A stretch of 64,000 bases of DNA from Eunapius fragilis (taxonomy: Eukaryota; Porifera; Demospongiae; Spongillida; Spongillidae). The position numbers were made by a program, and so were the translations under genes. The stretch covers positions 2,580,149 to 2,644,148 of the forward strand of contig OY811975.1 in NCBI GenBank assembly GCA_963681505.1, read 5' to 3'. Shown here piece by piece: positions 42,601-55,400 of this stretch. The stretch's first letter is position 1. Each line of letters begins with the position of its first letter. Below the pieces are notes generated by a model. That model was not told the DNA's origin. It ran no database searches and worked only from the letters and a program-made list of their open reading frames with translations.

Positions 42601-43804
42601 TAAACAAAGAGAGGGCACAACAAATACTGTAGAATTGACATGAAAGTTTGTCACCTGCACGATGTATGTGAGTGCATTGTGCAGATTGACAAGAGCATTA
42701 AATGTTTGGGTGTGAAATAGTGCTATTGTACTTTTAAGGCTTAACAGCACACCCTTAATTAACAAAACTAGAGAGAGAGTTGCTTGCTTTGCCAGTTAGA
42801 CTTGGTGGGATGGGGATTTTTAATCCTACGACATGCTCTTCTCAATGTTTTAACAACTAACATCTCCGCTGGTTGCACTAATCATTTCACAAGAGGACAA
42901 ACTTCCCTCTGCTGTTGCCACATTATCTGAAACAAGAAAATCTATTCACTCAGAAAATAAAAAACTACAAAATCCCTTGCTGATTGCATATATGACAAGC
43001 TGTCTGCTAAGCAGCAATGACTGGTTGATCTTAGTAGGGAAAAAGGTGCATCCTCATGGTTATCTGTACTTCCTTTGGACGAGTTTGGTTTCGCTCTGCA
43101 TGAGGGTGAATTTCGAGATGCACTTTGTTAGAGGTATGGCTGGAGTCTCCCAAATGTGTCATCATCTTGTACCTGTGGTATGTCATTCTCTGCTGGCCAT
43201 GCAATGGCGTGCAAATTGGGCGGCTTTCCAACAATACGCCATAATGGGATCAAGTACTCACTGCTTCCTTGTTATCAGAAGTATGCCATAATGTTGCCAT
43301 TGAACCTCACTTACAACCACTGAATGGTGAAGGCCCTCACCACAAATCTGCCAACACTGATGAGAATTCACGTCTCGACTCACGTGCCAGGGGTTTTTGC
43401 CAGGATGCTTACATTGATGTAAGGGTTTTCCACCCTAATGCTCCAAGCTACCGTTCCATGGACTTGCCAGCAATATACCACAGACATGAATTGGAAAAAA
43501 AGCGACAATATAGTCAATGGGTGAAAGAAGTTGAGCATGGGGTCTTACACCACTGGTTTTTAGTACAATTAAGAGGAATCACTTGTGAGTGTTCAACATT
43601 TTACAGGCGTTTGGCAGACATGATTTCCATCTAGCAGGACACACCGTATTCTCAGCTGGCTGTGCACTCGACTCTCTTATGCTTCCCTTCGTGCTGCTGT
43701 TCTGTGCATTCATGGAAGCATGCAGGTCATCGCATCGCCACCCTATTTACGAACATGACCTTACCCTTGCCACAGTTGAGGGTAAGATACCATCCTCAGT
43801 CTAA
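42600..43804 (+). pseudogene. Decayed LINE-type retrotransposon, C-terminal ORF2 region
   Basis: Frame-broken protein similarity to the C-terminal part of a reverse-transcriptase family that is abundant in cnidarian and sponge genomes. Landmarks in order: ARLGGMGIFNPT (about 42795), [20 protein letters not shown] (about 43055), RYGWSLPNVSSSCTCGMSFS, LGGFPTIRHNGI, LSEVCHNVAIEPHLQPLNGE (43272), SANTDENSRLDSRARGF, YIDVRVFHPNAPSYRS, KEVEHGVLHH and STFYRRLADMIS. Several frameshifts and stops separate these pieces. The RT catalytic YADD region is not identified in the window. This call is from memory of the family pattern and should be checked. Confidence 0.6.
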
Positions 43805-44756
43805 TGATCTATCAGTAACACTTTTTTTTGTATAGTATGTGGATTATTGTATTTGGATTTATTTGTTTATGAAAAACTAAAAAAAAAATTAGCTGGCCTG
43901 GTGAACCACTGCTTTCCACTAGCATCCTTCAGTTGTGGACATGAAGTGTTACAAAACCCGTGTGTAAGCTTAGCATCATATTTACTGGTCAATGACGATT
44001 AATATGCATTAACATCTTACTCTAATGTTGTAGCTATTAATGAAGTAAGACAACCATGCCATCTGATACTAGCATTTGAAGTCATCAAGTTCAGTGCTTG
44101 CAGAAGCTACACTATTAGCTGGGCTTTGGGGATACATGGCTCCATCCTCCTCAGAGTGAAATGCCACACCATGCAAGGCCTGAATACTTGTATATTGTGT
44201 CCTTTTTGCTTGCTCTCGTATAAGACATGCATTTTTCACACTCTGCAATGCAGCTGAACGTGTTGGCAATGGTACTCCATTGTACGTGTCATGATTATTC
44301 ATAGAAAACAGGCAGCCCTTTCAGGCCGAAAACAGCCGGCCGCGCTTAGTGGACGACATAAACCAACTACTTGAAGCTTTCACATTGCCTGTATGTCAAA
44401 CTTATATGTGGGAAAATTGGCAGCTACATGCAATTCGCGCATCTTCCATACCTATTCGATCTTGCCGTACCTCATATGCCTATGAAAACGTGGCGCGTGT
44501 ATTAATTGGAAAGCGTAATTTATCATTTCAGGTGTGTGTCTTGAAGCCAGATGATTGCTGGTACTACTGCATATGTTTATAATAACACCAGATGTAAGCA
44601 TCTTGTAAGGCACATCGTTGAACATTTGGTGTCGATAATGAGGCTAACCGCCATGATTTCTACACCATATACCGTAACGCTCTAATTATCAAACTAAATG
44701 TCCAGCCGCAAACAGCCGTGCATTGGCTTCTTCAAAGTATATTACTGTAGGTGTTC
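43805..44756. other. No gene recognised
   Basis: AT-rich sequence with an A-run at 43880. Open frames of 60-77 codons show no domain and no splice context. Confidence 0.4.
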
Positions 44757-45609
44757 CAGTGGCGGATCCAGGGGGGGGGGTCCAGGGTGTCTGGACCCCC
44801 CCCCCCTCGAACCTGAATATGAATATAATTAGCATATGACGTGTCGCACGTGAGATATACATTTCAACGGAGTGCACTTCGTGAAGTTGCTAAATAGCTT
44901 ATCTTATTGCTTATTCTTGATTAGTACTATATTTTAGTTCTGTGAATTGCGAGATACGTAGTAGGCTGGTATTTATACGTAAGATAAATGTATTCCAAAA
45001 TGCTAACCCACGGTCGTAATATAGAGCGATTCTTTCCGCAGTTATTCTGATTCGTGCTCTATTATTAGTACCCATCAAGGTTGAATGCACCTTGCTGCAC
45101 GACCATTGCAAATGTAAATTTTAAATAGCAAAGAAACTAAGCCGGCGCATGTAACGTACAATGCAAATCTGCGACGAAACACACTGCATGGCCGTTTAAA
45201 TCCGCAAAACCACAATAGCCTGGAAACCAGAACGTAACGGAGTGACACGCATTTATTGGTTATGATTGTTTCCGTTTCTAATCCCCCCTAAATGTACAAT
45301 CTGTGGAATGTGTGCAAAACAAATTTTAAGTGGTTCAAATAGCAAAGGAAACCGCATGCATGTAACAACACAGCCATTTAAATCCATAAGACTACAATAG
45401 CCTGGAAACCCGGCAGAATGTAACAGAGTGTCACTCATTTATTGGTGTTGATTGCCTTAGTTTCCAATTCCCGGCCCCCTTACATGTACAATCTGTGGAA
45501 AAATTGGAATGCTCACCACAAAATTTTTCGCGCGCTTCGCGCGCGCCCCTCCTCTCATTAATTATTCATGTCGGACCCCCCCCTCGCCAAAATCCTGCAT
45601 CCGCCCCTG
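44757..45609. mobile_element. hAT-like MITE with CAGTGGCGGATCCAGG ends
   Basis: Left end CAGTGGCGGATCCAGGGGGG (44757), right end ATCCTGCATCCGCCCCTG (45609), inverted with mismatches, each followed inward by C/G-runs. Internally a stretch of about 190 bp is duplicated in tandem (45115-45304 and 45321-45501; CACAATAGCCTGGAAACC shared). No transposase. Target duplication not clear. Confidence 0.65.
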
Positions 45610-45866
45610 TCGGATCTTGTATTGCAATCGTTTGGTAGATCTGGCAGCATCCAATAGCAGTTCCCTTTAGATGCACGAATGGTATCTTTGTACTTCGTTC
45701 TTTCCACAGCATAAAAATTTATGCTAATATACCCCTGTCATGTAGCAGTAACGGTTTACATCAATGTCATTCTGATATCGCTGTCTTATATAGCACAATG
45801 GTTTACATCAATGACATTCTGCCTTTTAGCAGCTAGATCGTCTAGAGTCAATATCGGCGTGGTAGC

Positions 45867-46076
45867 TCCCGTCAAGAACACAGAGGCCCTTAATTCTTTC
45901 GCTAAATAGAGCGCACGTTAGTTAATTAATTGCCAGATCATATAGGCGTTCAACATACCCCTGAAGATAACATGTGGACTCAAGCAATATTGGTAAAATT
46001 GGCGTTCTTAACAAACGTACACTAACAGGTGAGGACTCAGTGACTCTGACAGACAGTCAGCCCCGGATCCAGCATA
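45867..46076. promoter_or_regulatory. NLR 5' flank (duplicated at 39519-39727)
   Basis: This 210-bp block ends 48 bp before the NLR ATG at 46124 and so likely holds promoter or 5'UTR sequence. It has a near-identical copy 6.35 kb upstream. Its last 16 bases include the MITE end CAGCCCCGGATCCAG although no MITE follows here. Confidence 0.4.
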
Positions 46077-46123
46077 ATCTACGATCTCCAGTGCCGCCAT
46101 ATTTTATATTTTGCCAAGTAGAA

Positions 46124-46400
46124 ATGGAGTGTAGCGAAGAAGACATCTACACAATAACTGGGTATGACTTCGATTGGAAGCGCGTTGGCCGAAGACTTAT
46201 TGGTGACCAGAATACCACGGACATTGATAAAGAAGGTGGTAGCGAAGGAGATAAGAGGGAGAGAATGTTATTGCAATGGAAGAGGTCTAAGGCACGAGAA
46301 GCTACTTATGGCGCATTAGTGAAAGTGTTGAGGGCCCTGGAGAACAATGCTACTGCTGATCGTGTAGAAGAGTTGGAGAGGAAGTCTAGAACATCTCAAG
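46124..46400 (+). CDS. NLR exon 1: Death-fold domain
   Basis: First in-frame ATG (MECSEEDIYTITGYDFDW). Death-domain pattern: DWKRVGRRLIG, then RMLLQWKRSKAREATYGALV, KVLRALENNATADRVEEL. Trp and Leu positions and the final amphipathic helix fit Death rather than CARD. Donor TCTCAAG|GTAACA, phase 1. The reading frame is open upstream but without ATG. Confidence 0.75.
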
Positions 46401-49400
46401 GTAACATTAAGTTAACCCACCAACACTGCATGCATGTGCAGGTCAATCTCCTGGTATGGTGATATCAAACACTGCTAACAATAATTAAAGTATAGGTATG
46501 TCTCAATTTTCTCTCCCTACAACCGTGCAGATATGCAAGACGGTATTACTACAAACTGTGCGGTATTACTACAAACTGTGTGGGAGGGGATGGGGGATGG
46601 GAGGGGATGGGGGTGGGAAGGGATGGGGGTGGGAGGGGATGGGGAGTGGGCAGCTGTTGGGTACTATTACTTCTTAGGTGATCATAGCGTTGGGATGTCT
46701 GAGGGCATCCCCAGCCCTCCCCCCCCCTCCTTCCCTCCCTCCCTCCCTTTAATTACTATGGGGCCTGAACCATTGTCTATATAATTATGTATGAGGGATG
46801 CTTTTGATCATATCATCAAAATCTCTCAGCCCAGCCCAATACTGATGTCTCAGATCATGTGATGAATTATTCAGAGTACCTGAGGAGTGTATACAAAATA
46901 AAGCCATGTGGAGACCAGTGGTCACCTGTAGCCTCCAAATGTTACATCAACCTGTCAGTAGTGGAGAGTATTGAAGACTTCCCAAAGGAAAAAGAAGACA
47001 TTTGTAGACTAGCTATGATGCAGTCCAAGATTGAAGAGGTGAAGAAGTTGAAGAGAACCATACAGATTGGAGAGGTATGAATCATGAACCACATCTGTGT
47101 ACATGTTGGAAAATATTTATGTCCTTGTCCAGGTTGGCTTGTTAAAAGATGGTCAGAAAGCTAAATGTGTCATAGTAGAAGGCATTCCGGGTATAGGGAA
47201 ATCAACATTCAGCTGGCACCTTGGGGTCAGCTGGGCCCAAAAGGAGATCCTTCATGACTACCATCTGGTTGTCCTCCTACGCTTCAGGGATGAGAGGGTG
47301 CAGCGTGCCAAGAGTGTGTCTGACCTCTTCTACTGTCCTGACCAAACAGCCCAAGAGCATGAGGCTGTTGTGGACTGGATTAGGTCACGTGGAGGAGATG
47401 GTGTGATGTTGGTTCTTGATGGCTATGATGAGCTGTCTTCCCATCTGCAGACGTCATCCATCTTTGCTGACATCATCAAAGGGGAGGTGCTTCCCAAGGT
47501 GACAGTGTTGGTGTCCAGTCGACCTTCAGCTAACCAAAACCTCCATGAGCTGTGTCAGTCACAGAAATGTCAGTTCATTGAGGTGGTTGGCTTTGACAAA
47601 GATGAGATCCAGCAGTACGTTGATGGTGCCCTTGAACACAACAAGGAGTTAAGGGACCAGCTCATGTCCTATCTTAAACATTATCCTCACATCCACGGCT
47701 TAATGTATGTTCCCCTGAACTGTGCCATCATTGTACAGATCTTCAGAGAGCAGATGAAGAATAAAAGCCAACCTCCGCAAACTCACACAGAAGTGTACCA
47801 GTTGCTGATCAAGACAGTACTGAGACGTCATGAGAAGAAGTTAGCCACACCCCCAGATGGCAAGAGTACACGTGCTGTCCCCCGTAAGTGTGAGCTGAAT
47901 GCTTAGAGTGTAGCCATGTGTGTGGCCATCATACTCATAGGTGTATGGTCTTTAGTATAGAGCATTTAGATTTCCATACAACACTACATGTACACTGCAC
48001 AGAATGACCAACACACAAATGTGCTCACCATGTACTCACCATACATTCACTCACATACATATGCACATACACACTTGTATTATTCATGCAGTCCTGGAGA
48101 CTGAATGTACTGCATCAGCAGGATACAGATAGCTGTTACTGGTGTATTATCCACTTCATTTTCCACAGATCAGTCTTCAAAGTTCCCTTGGCTTAGTGGT
48201 GTGTCAGATGAAACAATTTCCCAACTGCTGGTACTGGCCAAGATGGCATATGATGGCACCAAACAAGACCAGCTAATATTCCATAACCTTGGTGCCAAAT
48301 CTCCATTGAAGACATTAGGTAGGGCCCCTTAGTGGGTGTGGTCTTTGGCGTAATGGACACATAAATTGTGGTACCTCGTCCCCAGGCCCTATTTTATATT
48401 AACGTGTAAGCGGGTAAAAATATTTTCCCCTCTCTGCTAACTTTGATATAAGGCATGTATATATGTATGGTATTCCCTCATCACTGATGAGTTCCATTGA
48501 TGTACACAGGTCTGCTCCAAGAGGTACCAGAGCTGTACTTGGAGAGCTCTGGTTCATCCTCATATCACTTCCTACATAAAACAGTACAGGAGTTCTTGGC
48601 GGCCTTGTATTTGTCAACACTGCCTCCTGGTGAGAGGGACGAGTTTGTAAGGTCATCCTTTGGTGAGGGCAGTATGAGAATGGTTATGCGGTTCATGGCT
48701 GGGATGACCAAATTCCAATCACAAGAGGATATGGAAAGTATCCTAGCACTCCAGAAGGAGGGTGGAGAAAGTCTGCTTGAAAGCTGTCATTGGTTGTTTG
48801 AAGCACATGATCCTGGTCTTGTGCAGAAGTGTATGGGTGATAGAGAGTGGGAGTTGGAGTTGATTGGTACAACCTTGGATCCATTTGACTGTTATGTTCT
48901 TGGGTACTGTATTGCTAACAGCAGACAACCATGGGACCTGAGGCTACCGTTGTGCTTCATCACTGGAGAGTGTGTGAAGATGCTGACAGTGGTTGAGAAG
49001 GGAAGAGCCTTTGACTACATCAGGAGTATTGACCTCTCACTCAATGCTAAGCTGGGGGACCAAGGAGCTATTGTTCTAGGTGAGCTGTAGTGGCTTTCAT
49101 ATAAGACTATAAGGACAGAGCAGGAGGCCATGATGAGTAGATAATAGTAATATCAGATAGTTTGCTGGCTTCACTCCCTCCATACTCACATAATACTCAG
49201 TAACATATTGGATACACCCGGCTGGTGGTGGGGGTGTGGCTTATGTGCTTGAAGTGGTCCTGCAGTGAGGTCTTCCCTTCCCTGGTACCCCAATGGTTGG
49301 TGGAATGAGGCACTGACCCAAAATTAATTATGCATGTATGTTATTGAAGCAGTTATTCTTTATAAGTTTGATATTAATACTATGTACATGTACATTACAA

Positions 49401-52400
49401 TAAGTCTGTAACCATTAATAATTTCCAGTATTACATGTATGTGGGTAATACTTATTGCCATGGTGATCATTTGTACGTATGTTATTGAAGCAGTAAGTTG
49501 ATATAAATTGTATGGCTCCATGATTGTCCAACATTACAATGGTTGATATAAAAAGGTTAGGACTATGAAGGGTTTTGTTTAGGGAGTAAACAATGTTTAA
49601 TGTTGTGATGAAGGGCGCTCCGTTGTGCACTTAATCCTTCCCCTGCTTAGATGGGGCATGGGGAAAGGCTATAGTGTTAAAAGGGAGCTTTGTCAAAGGT
49701 TAGTAGGTCATGCCTGCCTCTCTATTTGCAATTTCCCCCTCTAAACAACCTTTTCTCAAACTAGATTGTCCTTTATCTAGTTCAGGGTATTGTATTGCTA
49801 CATGTGTACATGTATATAAATGGTGTTCTTGTGAAGGCAACCATTCAGTCTCATAGCCAGCCTATCGACGACCTGATGTTTTTGGTAAAAAAATAATGTC
49901 CTCTCCCCTCTCCCCCCCCCCCCTCCCTCGTCTTCGGCTGCCATTGGAACAGGTTAGGTCCCAGTCCCCTCGACACAGGGTGGCTCATGTGAGCTGCTTG
50001 AGCCACGTGACATGGCGATCAACCTCACCTTCACGAGCTCATTGTGCACTCACCATCCCTGACACAAGCATGCTTCAGACCCTCTCCCTATGGTTCTATC
50101 CAGGGCGTGGTCACAACGGCATGCGTCCCAGTCTCACAGCCGACAGAGGTTATACCACACCAAGGGCAAATACAACTTCCATCCCCCCCACTCCCTAGAT
50201 GATCATTCTTTGCCAGCTCTGATTGGCCGACAAGAGCCAGTGCCTTGTCACCAATCTACTGAGCTGGTTGGAGGCATGGAACATACAGTACTTGTGGCCA
50301 TCAGGGTCCAGACATTCCCAGACACTGCACTGGTCATGCTCCAGTATTAGCCCACCATCTGCCAGCTGTTCTCCACCTATGGTCCTGTTGGTGCACTGAA
50401 ATATGACAAGCTCTCCAGACAGGCAGCAGCACTGACCAAGGACCAAACCCTTCACTGGGATAGCCTGATGGAGAACCTGCCTGTGTGGTGTGGGACCAAC
50501 CCTCCCTTTCGAGCCAGGCTGCAGACCACCCCCTTCCCTTGTCAAAATCCCCACCGTCTCCATGAGGTACTGGTGCCAGCAGCTCCTCCCACAGTGGTAG
50601 AGCCCCAGCCAACGAGGAGGTCTGCCGCCATTTCAATGCTGGAAGGTGCTACAGGACTGACTGCTCTTACCTCCACAAGTGCTCTGTCACAGGCTGTGGA
50701 GGGGCTCACCCTGCCAGCAGCTGTCCTCCACACCCCTCCGGTGGCCACATGAGCTCCATAGAGCTCTGACCCCCCCCCCCCCCTCTCCTACGACACACAG
50801 TTTTTAAGCGAGAGTTAAGTCACTACCCTGACAAACCCTGGATCTCTAGGCTGCTGATTGGCATCAACAATGGTGTATCCACCGGCTACAAAGGTCCACA
50901 TTACTCCTTGCAGGCCCACAATCTGGCTTCAGCTCAAGCACATCCAGAGGTTGTGGATGCAGAACTGAAGAAAGAGGTGGACTCTGGCCGGGTTCCGGGC
51001 CCATTTCCCCCACTGCCTTCTAAAAGACTTCAGGACCTCTGGTCTGGGAGTGGTGCAGAAAAAGAACGGCAAGTGGAAGATGATCCTCCATCTCTCTGCT
51101 CCTGAAGGTCACACCATCAACGATTACATCACCAAGGATGAGTTCAGCCTCCACTACTCCACCATTGATGACGCTGTGGCTCTCCTGGGTAGGTTTGAGA
51201 GGGGAGCTCTCATGGCCTAATTGGACCTGCAAGCAGCCTTCCACATGGTCCCTATCCGGCCCTCTGAGTGGGAACTGATGGGTATGCACTGGTGTGGTCA
51301 ATATTGGACACCTGCCTTCCGTTCAGCCTACGTTCTGCCTCTAGCGTATCCAATGAGTTTGCCAGCACCCTCCATTGGATCCTGGAGCACAACTATGGAG
51401 CTACCCTCCTGCACTACCTGGACGACTTCCTCCTGCTTGGTCCACCTGTCAGGACTCCATGTCCACAATGCTGCATGTCTACCAGGAGCTGGGCATGCCA
51501 GTCGTCATGGAGAAGTCTGAAGGGCCAGCCACTAGCCTGACTTTCCTTGGTATTGTGCTGGACTCTAGTCTACAGCAACTATGGTCACCTCTGGCCAAAT
51601 TGCAAGAAATCACCAGCATCACCAAATGCTGGTAGGTTAAGAGGTAAGAGGTCAGGTACCATGAGGGAACTCCTCTCCCTCATCAGCAAGCTCTCCTTCA
51701 CCTCCAAGGTGGTCCCAGCTGGCCACCACAGCTAAAAGGCTCCACCACAGAATCCACTTCAATATGGATGCCAGGGCTGATATTAAATGGTTGGACCGTT
51801 TCATGCCATCATGGAACACCATTGCCATGTTCATTGCCCCTGAATGAAAAGATGCTGAGGACATCCACCTGTACACTGATGCATCTGGTACATTGGGGTT
51901 TGGGGCATTCTTCTATTGAGCCTGGCTCATGGGGGACTTGCAGCCTCACCAGCAACTACCAGGATGCTCAATACAGTGGTAAGAGCTGTTCACCATTCTG
52001 GCAGTTCAGCCCTCACTTGGGGCCACCTCTTTTCTGGGTTATGCATCTGATTCTACTGTGATAACTACCCCATAGTCCAGACTTGGACTAACTAAACCAC
52101 CAGGGATCATGGACCTTTTGAGGATGCTCTTCTTCTCAGCCTCCTCACATCAGCACTTCACTGTCTCCCTGGTGCACCTCCCATGATGGCTGCACAGATA
52201 TCCTGTCGCACAATCTCATGCCGTGTTTCTTCTCTCTCGCCCCTCAGGCACACCTGTCACCAACACCACTTCCTCCAAGGCTAGCAGAGCTCTAGATTAC
52301 CACCTGTAACTCCTCCTTACCAGGGCTGTGGCTCCATCAACCTCCTCCACCTATAAGGCAGGTATCCGGAGGTATCTCTCCTGCTGCCAGACATATGGAT

Positions 52401-55400
52401 ACACCCACTACCCTGGGTCCTATCACACAGTTGTTTTATTTGCCACCCACCTCAGCAGAACACTCCAGGCCAACACCATCCAGGTGTACGTGGCAGTAGT
52501 GTCCCACCTTCAAAAACCTTACATGCTGAGTCTAGCCATCCGAGGCATACAATGCTTGCAGGACCCAGAAACCTCCGGTCCAGGTGACAACCACTCACCA
52601 TCGCTGTCTTGGTCCAGATGATTCAGTAGTGGGTTCTTTGGGTCCCTGAGAGTAAGTGAATTCATGACTTAAGGAAGAGGCATATTGGACCGAAGAATCC
52701 ATCCCACTAGGCAAGACATCACTTGGTCCAAAGCTTTTTCGTCAAAAAATGAAAGACTGACCTGGCCGGTAGAGGCACCACCATCTCTGTGGGACACACA
52801 AGGGAAGCAACATGTCCAGTCTCTGCCATGCAGGCCTACCTCAACCACTGTCAGGGGTCCCATCAGGCTGCATTGTCTCACTTTAAGACTGGACGACCCC
52901 TATCGTCTAGAGCAGTGTGGTCCATCCTGCAAGACCTGTTGCACCAATTGGTACACGACTCCTCCCAATACAACACACACAGCTTGTGGATCAGAGCAGC
53001 CACTGCAGCAGCACAGGCATGACTTCCATTATCTACCATCCAGCGACTGGGACATGGCACAGCTCTGCATTCACTACCTACACCAGACACCCTTTGACAC
53101 TCCCCTCTGACACTGCAAGTTTAGCCCTAGCCCCCTGACTCATTCCACACACTTTACCCCCTTGTATACCATTTGTACTTACCACCTGGAATACACTTTG
53201 GGTGGCACCCTTAGGCCCTGGCCAACCACATTAAACCCATGACCACGTCCTGGTGTGGCACATCTGGTCACACCCAAGGCAAGCCAACACTACCTTGGTC
53301 CCTGATGGGCACCCCATGTCACCAGGTTCCAGCATTTAAGCAATTTATTTTAATAGATGGCTCCGAAATTAGCAAGCGGAAAAGGAGTGCAATATTATGG
53401 CAAGGGTGGGGGAACCCTGGTTTTGTGACTAATTATTAAGTTCTGACATGATATGTAATTTTTTGCACCCCAATAAAATCTATTGATTGCTGCCTGGATG
53501 AGACCATGCGACCATGTTGGGTGACTGAATACATCCAATCTGACTTCTGTAGCTGGTTACTGTTGTATTATTGCTATACCATCACAATTTGGTCTCCATG
53601 GCAACTGATGCCACCTATTGTTTGCTTACATGAATGCTCCCAACGCCATATGCTCCACCATGCATATATTCCCGTTCTGTCAATATTGGTGCAGTGTCCG
53701 TTATGCACGCCACCAGCACTAGAGCACATTCTGTACACAAAGTACATTGTACACCACATACTGCCAGCACATGAGCAGGGGCAAACTATTAAATTTGCCT
53801 ATACTTAGAGGAAGTGGGCCCACACCTCCTCCTGGATAAAACCCTTTGAAAGGGAAAAACCAAGTTCAGGTCTGCTCAAATATTAACAAGTTCATGTCTG
53901 CTCAAATATTAATTTATTTATGCTTTCATAGAAGAGTTTCCCGTTCATTGCCACATGCCTCTTCAGTGGTGCACCTGCGAACTCACGTCGTCTAAACGTG
54001 CATCTCCTTGCTCATAGGGGGAAAAAAGTGGGGTTAGCGGTGCCGGTGGCTGTGCACAATACGCCTAGAGTGATTCTAACACGCATTCCCTAACCTTATA
54101 TCTAAGCACAACACATGCATGTAGGCTACCCCTCCATATTCTGCTGGGAGCACATTTTCTGTCTAATTAGTTCCTCAAACGACAGAAAATTGTATTATCT
54201 ATTTTATTGTTTTAAACTGTTATAACCTTTTAACTGTTATAAACTTTTCTATACCAGGTAAGATGATACAAGACAACAAGGTCCTCACATCACTTGATCT
54301 TTTGAACTGTGGACTAGGTCCAGAGGGCATTAGTGATATCTGTGATGCTATCAGAATGAACACTGTGCTGAGGTCACTAAACCTATCATTGAACACGTTC
54401 AAAGGCCAAAGCATAACCTCTCTTGGTAAGACTAATTCATCATACCAGAGTACCATAGAGAGGGATGGTTGTACAGTATGGGCCTGTAATAAATGTATAC
54501 AGTCACTAAATATCTGAGACTAGTATTACTGTAATTACTGGGATTTGTGATGATGGCTTTGCTCATATAAAAGTTTACACTCAACACAACATAGGTATGA
54601 TTAGAGAAATGAAAGAAAGTCTATCACTGTGGCAATTACATGTAAATACTTTTAAAAGCACAATCATACTCACATAGACTAAAAACTATACAAGTACACA
54701 TGTACATGTAACAGAGATTGGTTTATGTTCCTTTTATGCAATGAAGCTTTATTAGAATTGATACTTGGAATTGACTATTGTGTGGGTTTGCATTTTAATT
54801 AATGCATTTAAGATTACTCCAAATTGCCAAAGGGAGGGGTTTGGGGGAGGGGCTTTTGTAACCTAATAATGTCATGTTGCAACAATACATGCACTTCACA
54901 TGATATGAGCTCTTGGTTGGAAAGTTTGCTAAGCAACCATGACCAGGTGACTGAAAACATCACTAGCTGGTTGCTTATGTATATTCCTATACATGGTCAC
55001 CATGGCAACATATGTGTTTGGTCATGATGGGATGGTTGGGGTCAGGTGATGTATAGGGATTGGTGGAATACATGTACATGTGATGAGTGGAATACATATA
55101 CACATGTCACAACTTGGTCAGTGATGTGTTGTGTACATGTTGTATTGTAGATCTGATAATATGTGGGTGTGCAGAAAGGGGTGTGTATGTGCTATTCTGT
55201 TCTGCCCTGATGGGTACACCATGTCACCAGGTTCCAGCATTCCTAAATTAGCAAGGGGAAAAGGAGGGTGGGGGGAGTGCAATAATATGGCAATGGTGGG
55301 GGAACCCTGGTTTTGTGACTAATTATTAAGTTCTGACATGATATGTAATTTTTTGCACCCCAATAATCTAATGATTGCTGCCTGCATGAGACCATGCAAC

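Larger units (their letters stand above)
49900..53230 (+). mobile_element. DIRS-type (tyrosine-recombinase) retroelement, decayed, in NLR intron 5
   Basis: RT, RNase H and tyrosine recombinase occur in the order typical of DIRS-like elements. Gag-like sequence lies at about 50350-50750; an RT-leading block at about 50850-51060 (HPEVVDAELKKEVDSGRVPG PF). No terminal repeats were identified and the ends are approximate. The left limit is taken where a C-run begins and the right where the LRR repeat unit starts. Numerous frameshifts and in-frame stops (for example TAA at about 51217) show it is dead. Confidence 0.75.

Noticed and set aside
54155..54189. Hammerhead-type ribozyme in the pre-LRR hairpin
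   Set aside because: No CUGAUGA/GAAA core around the stem; only a simple hairpin is supported.
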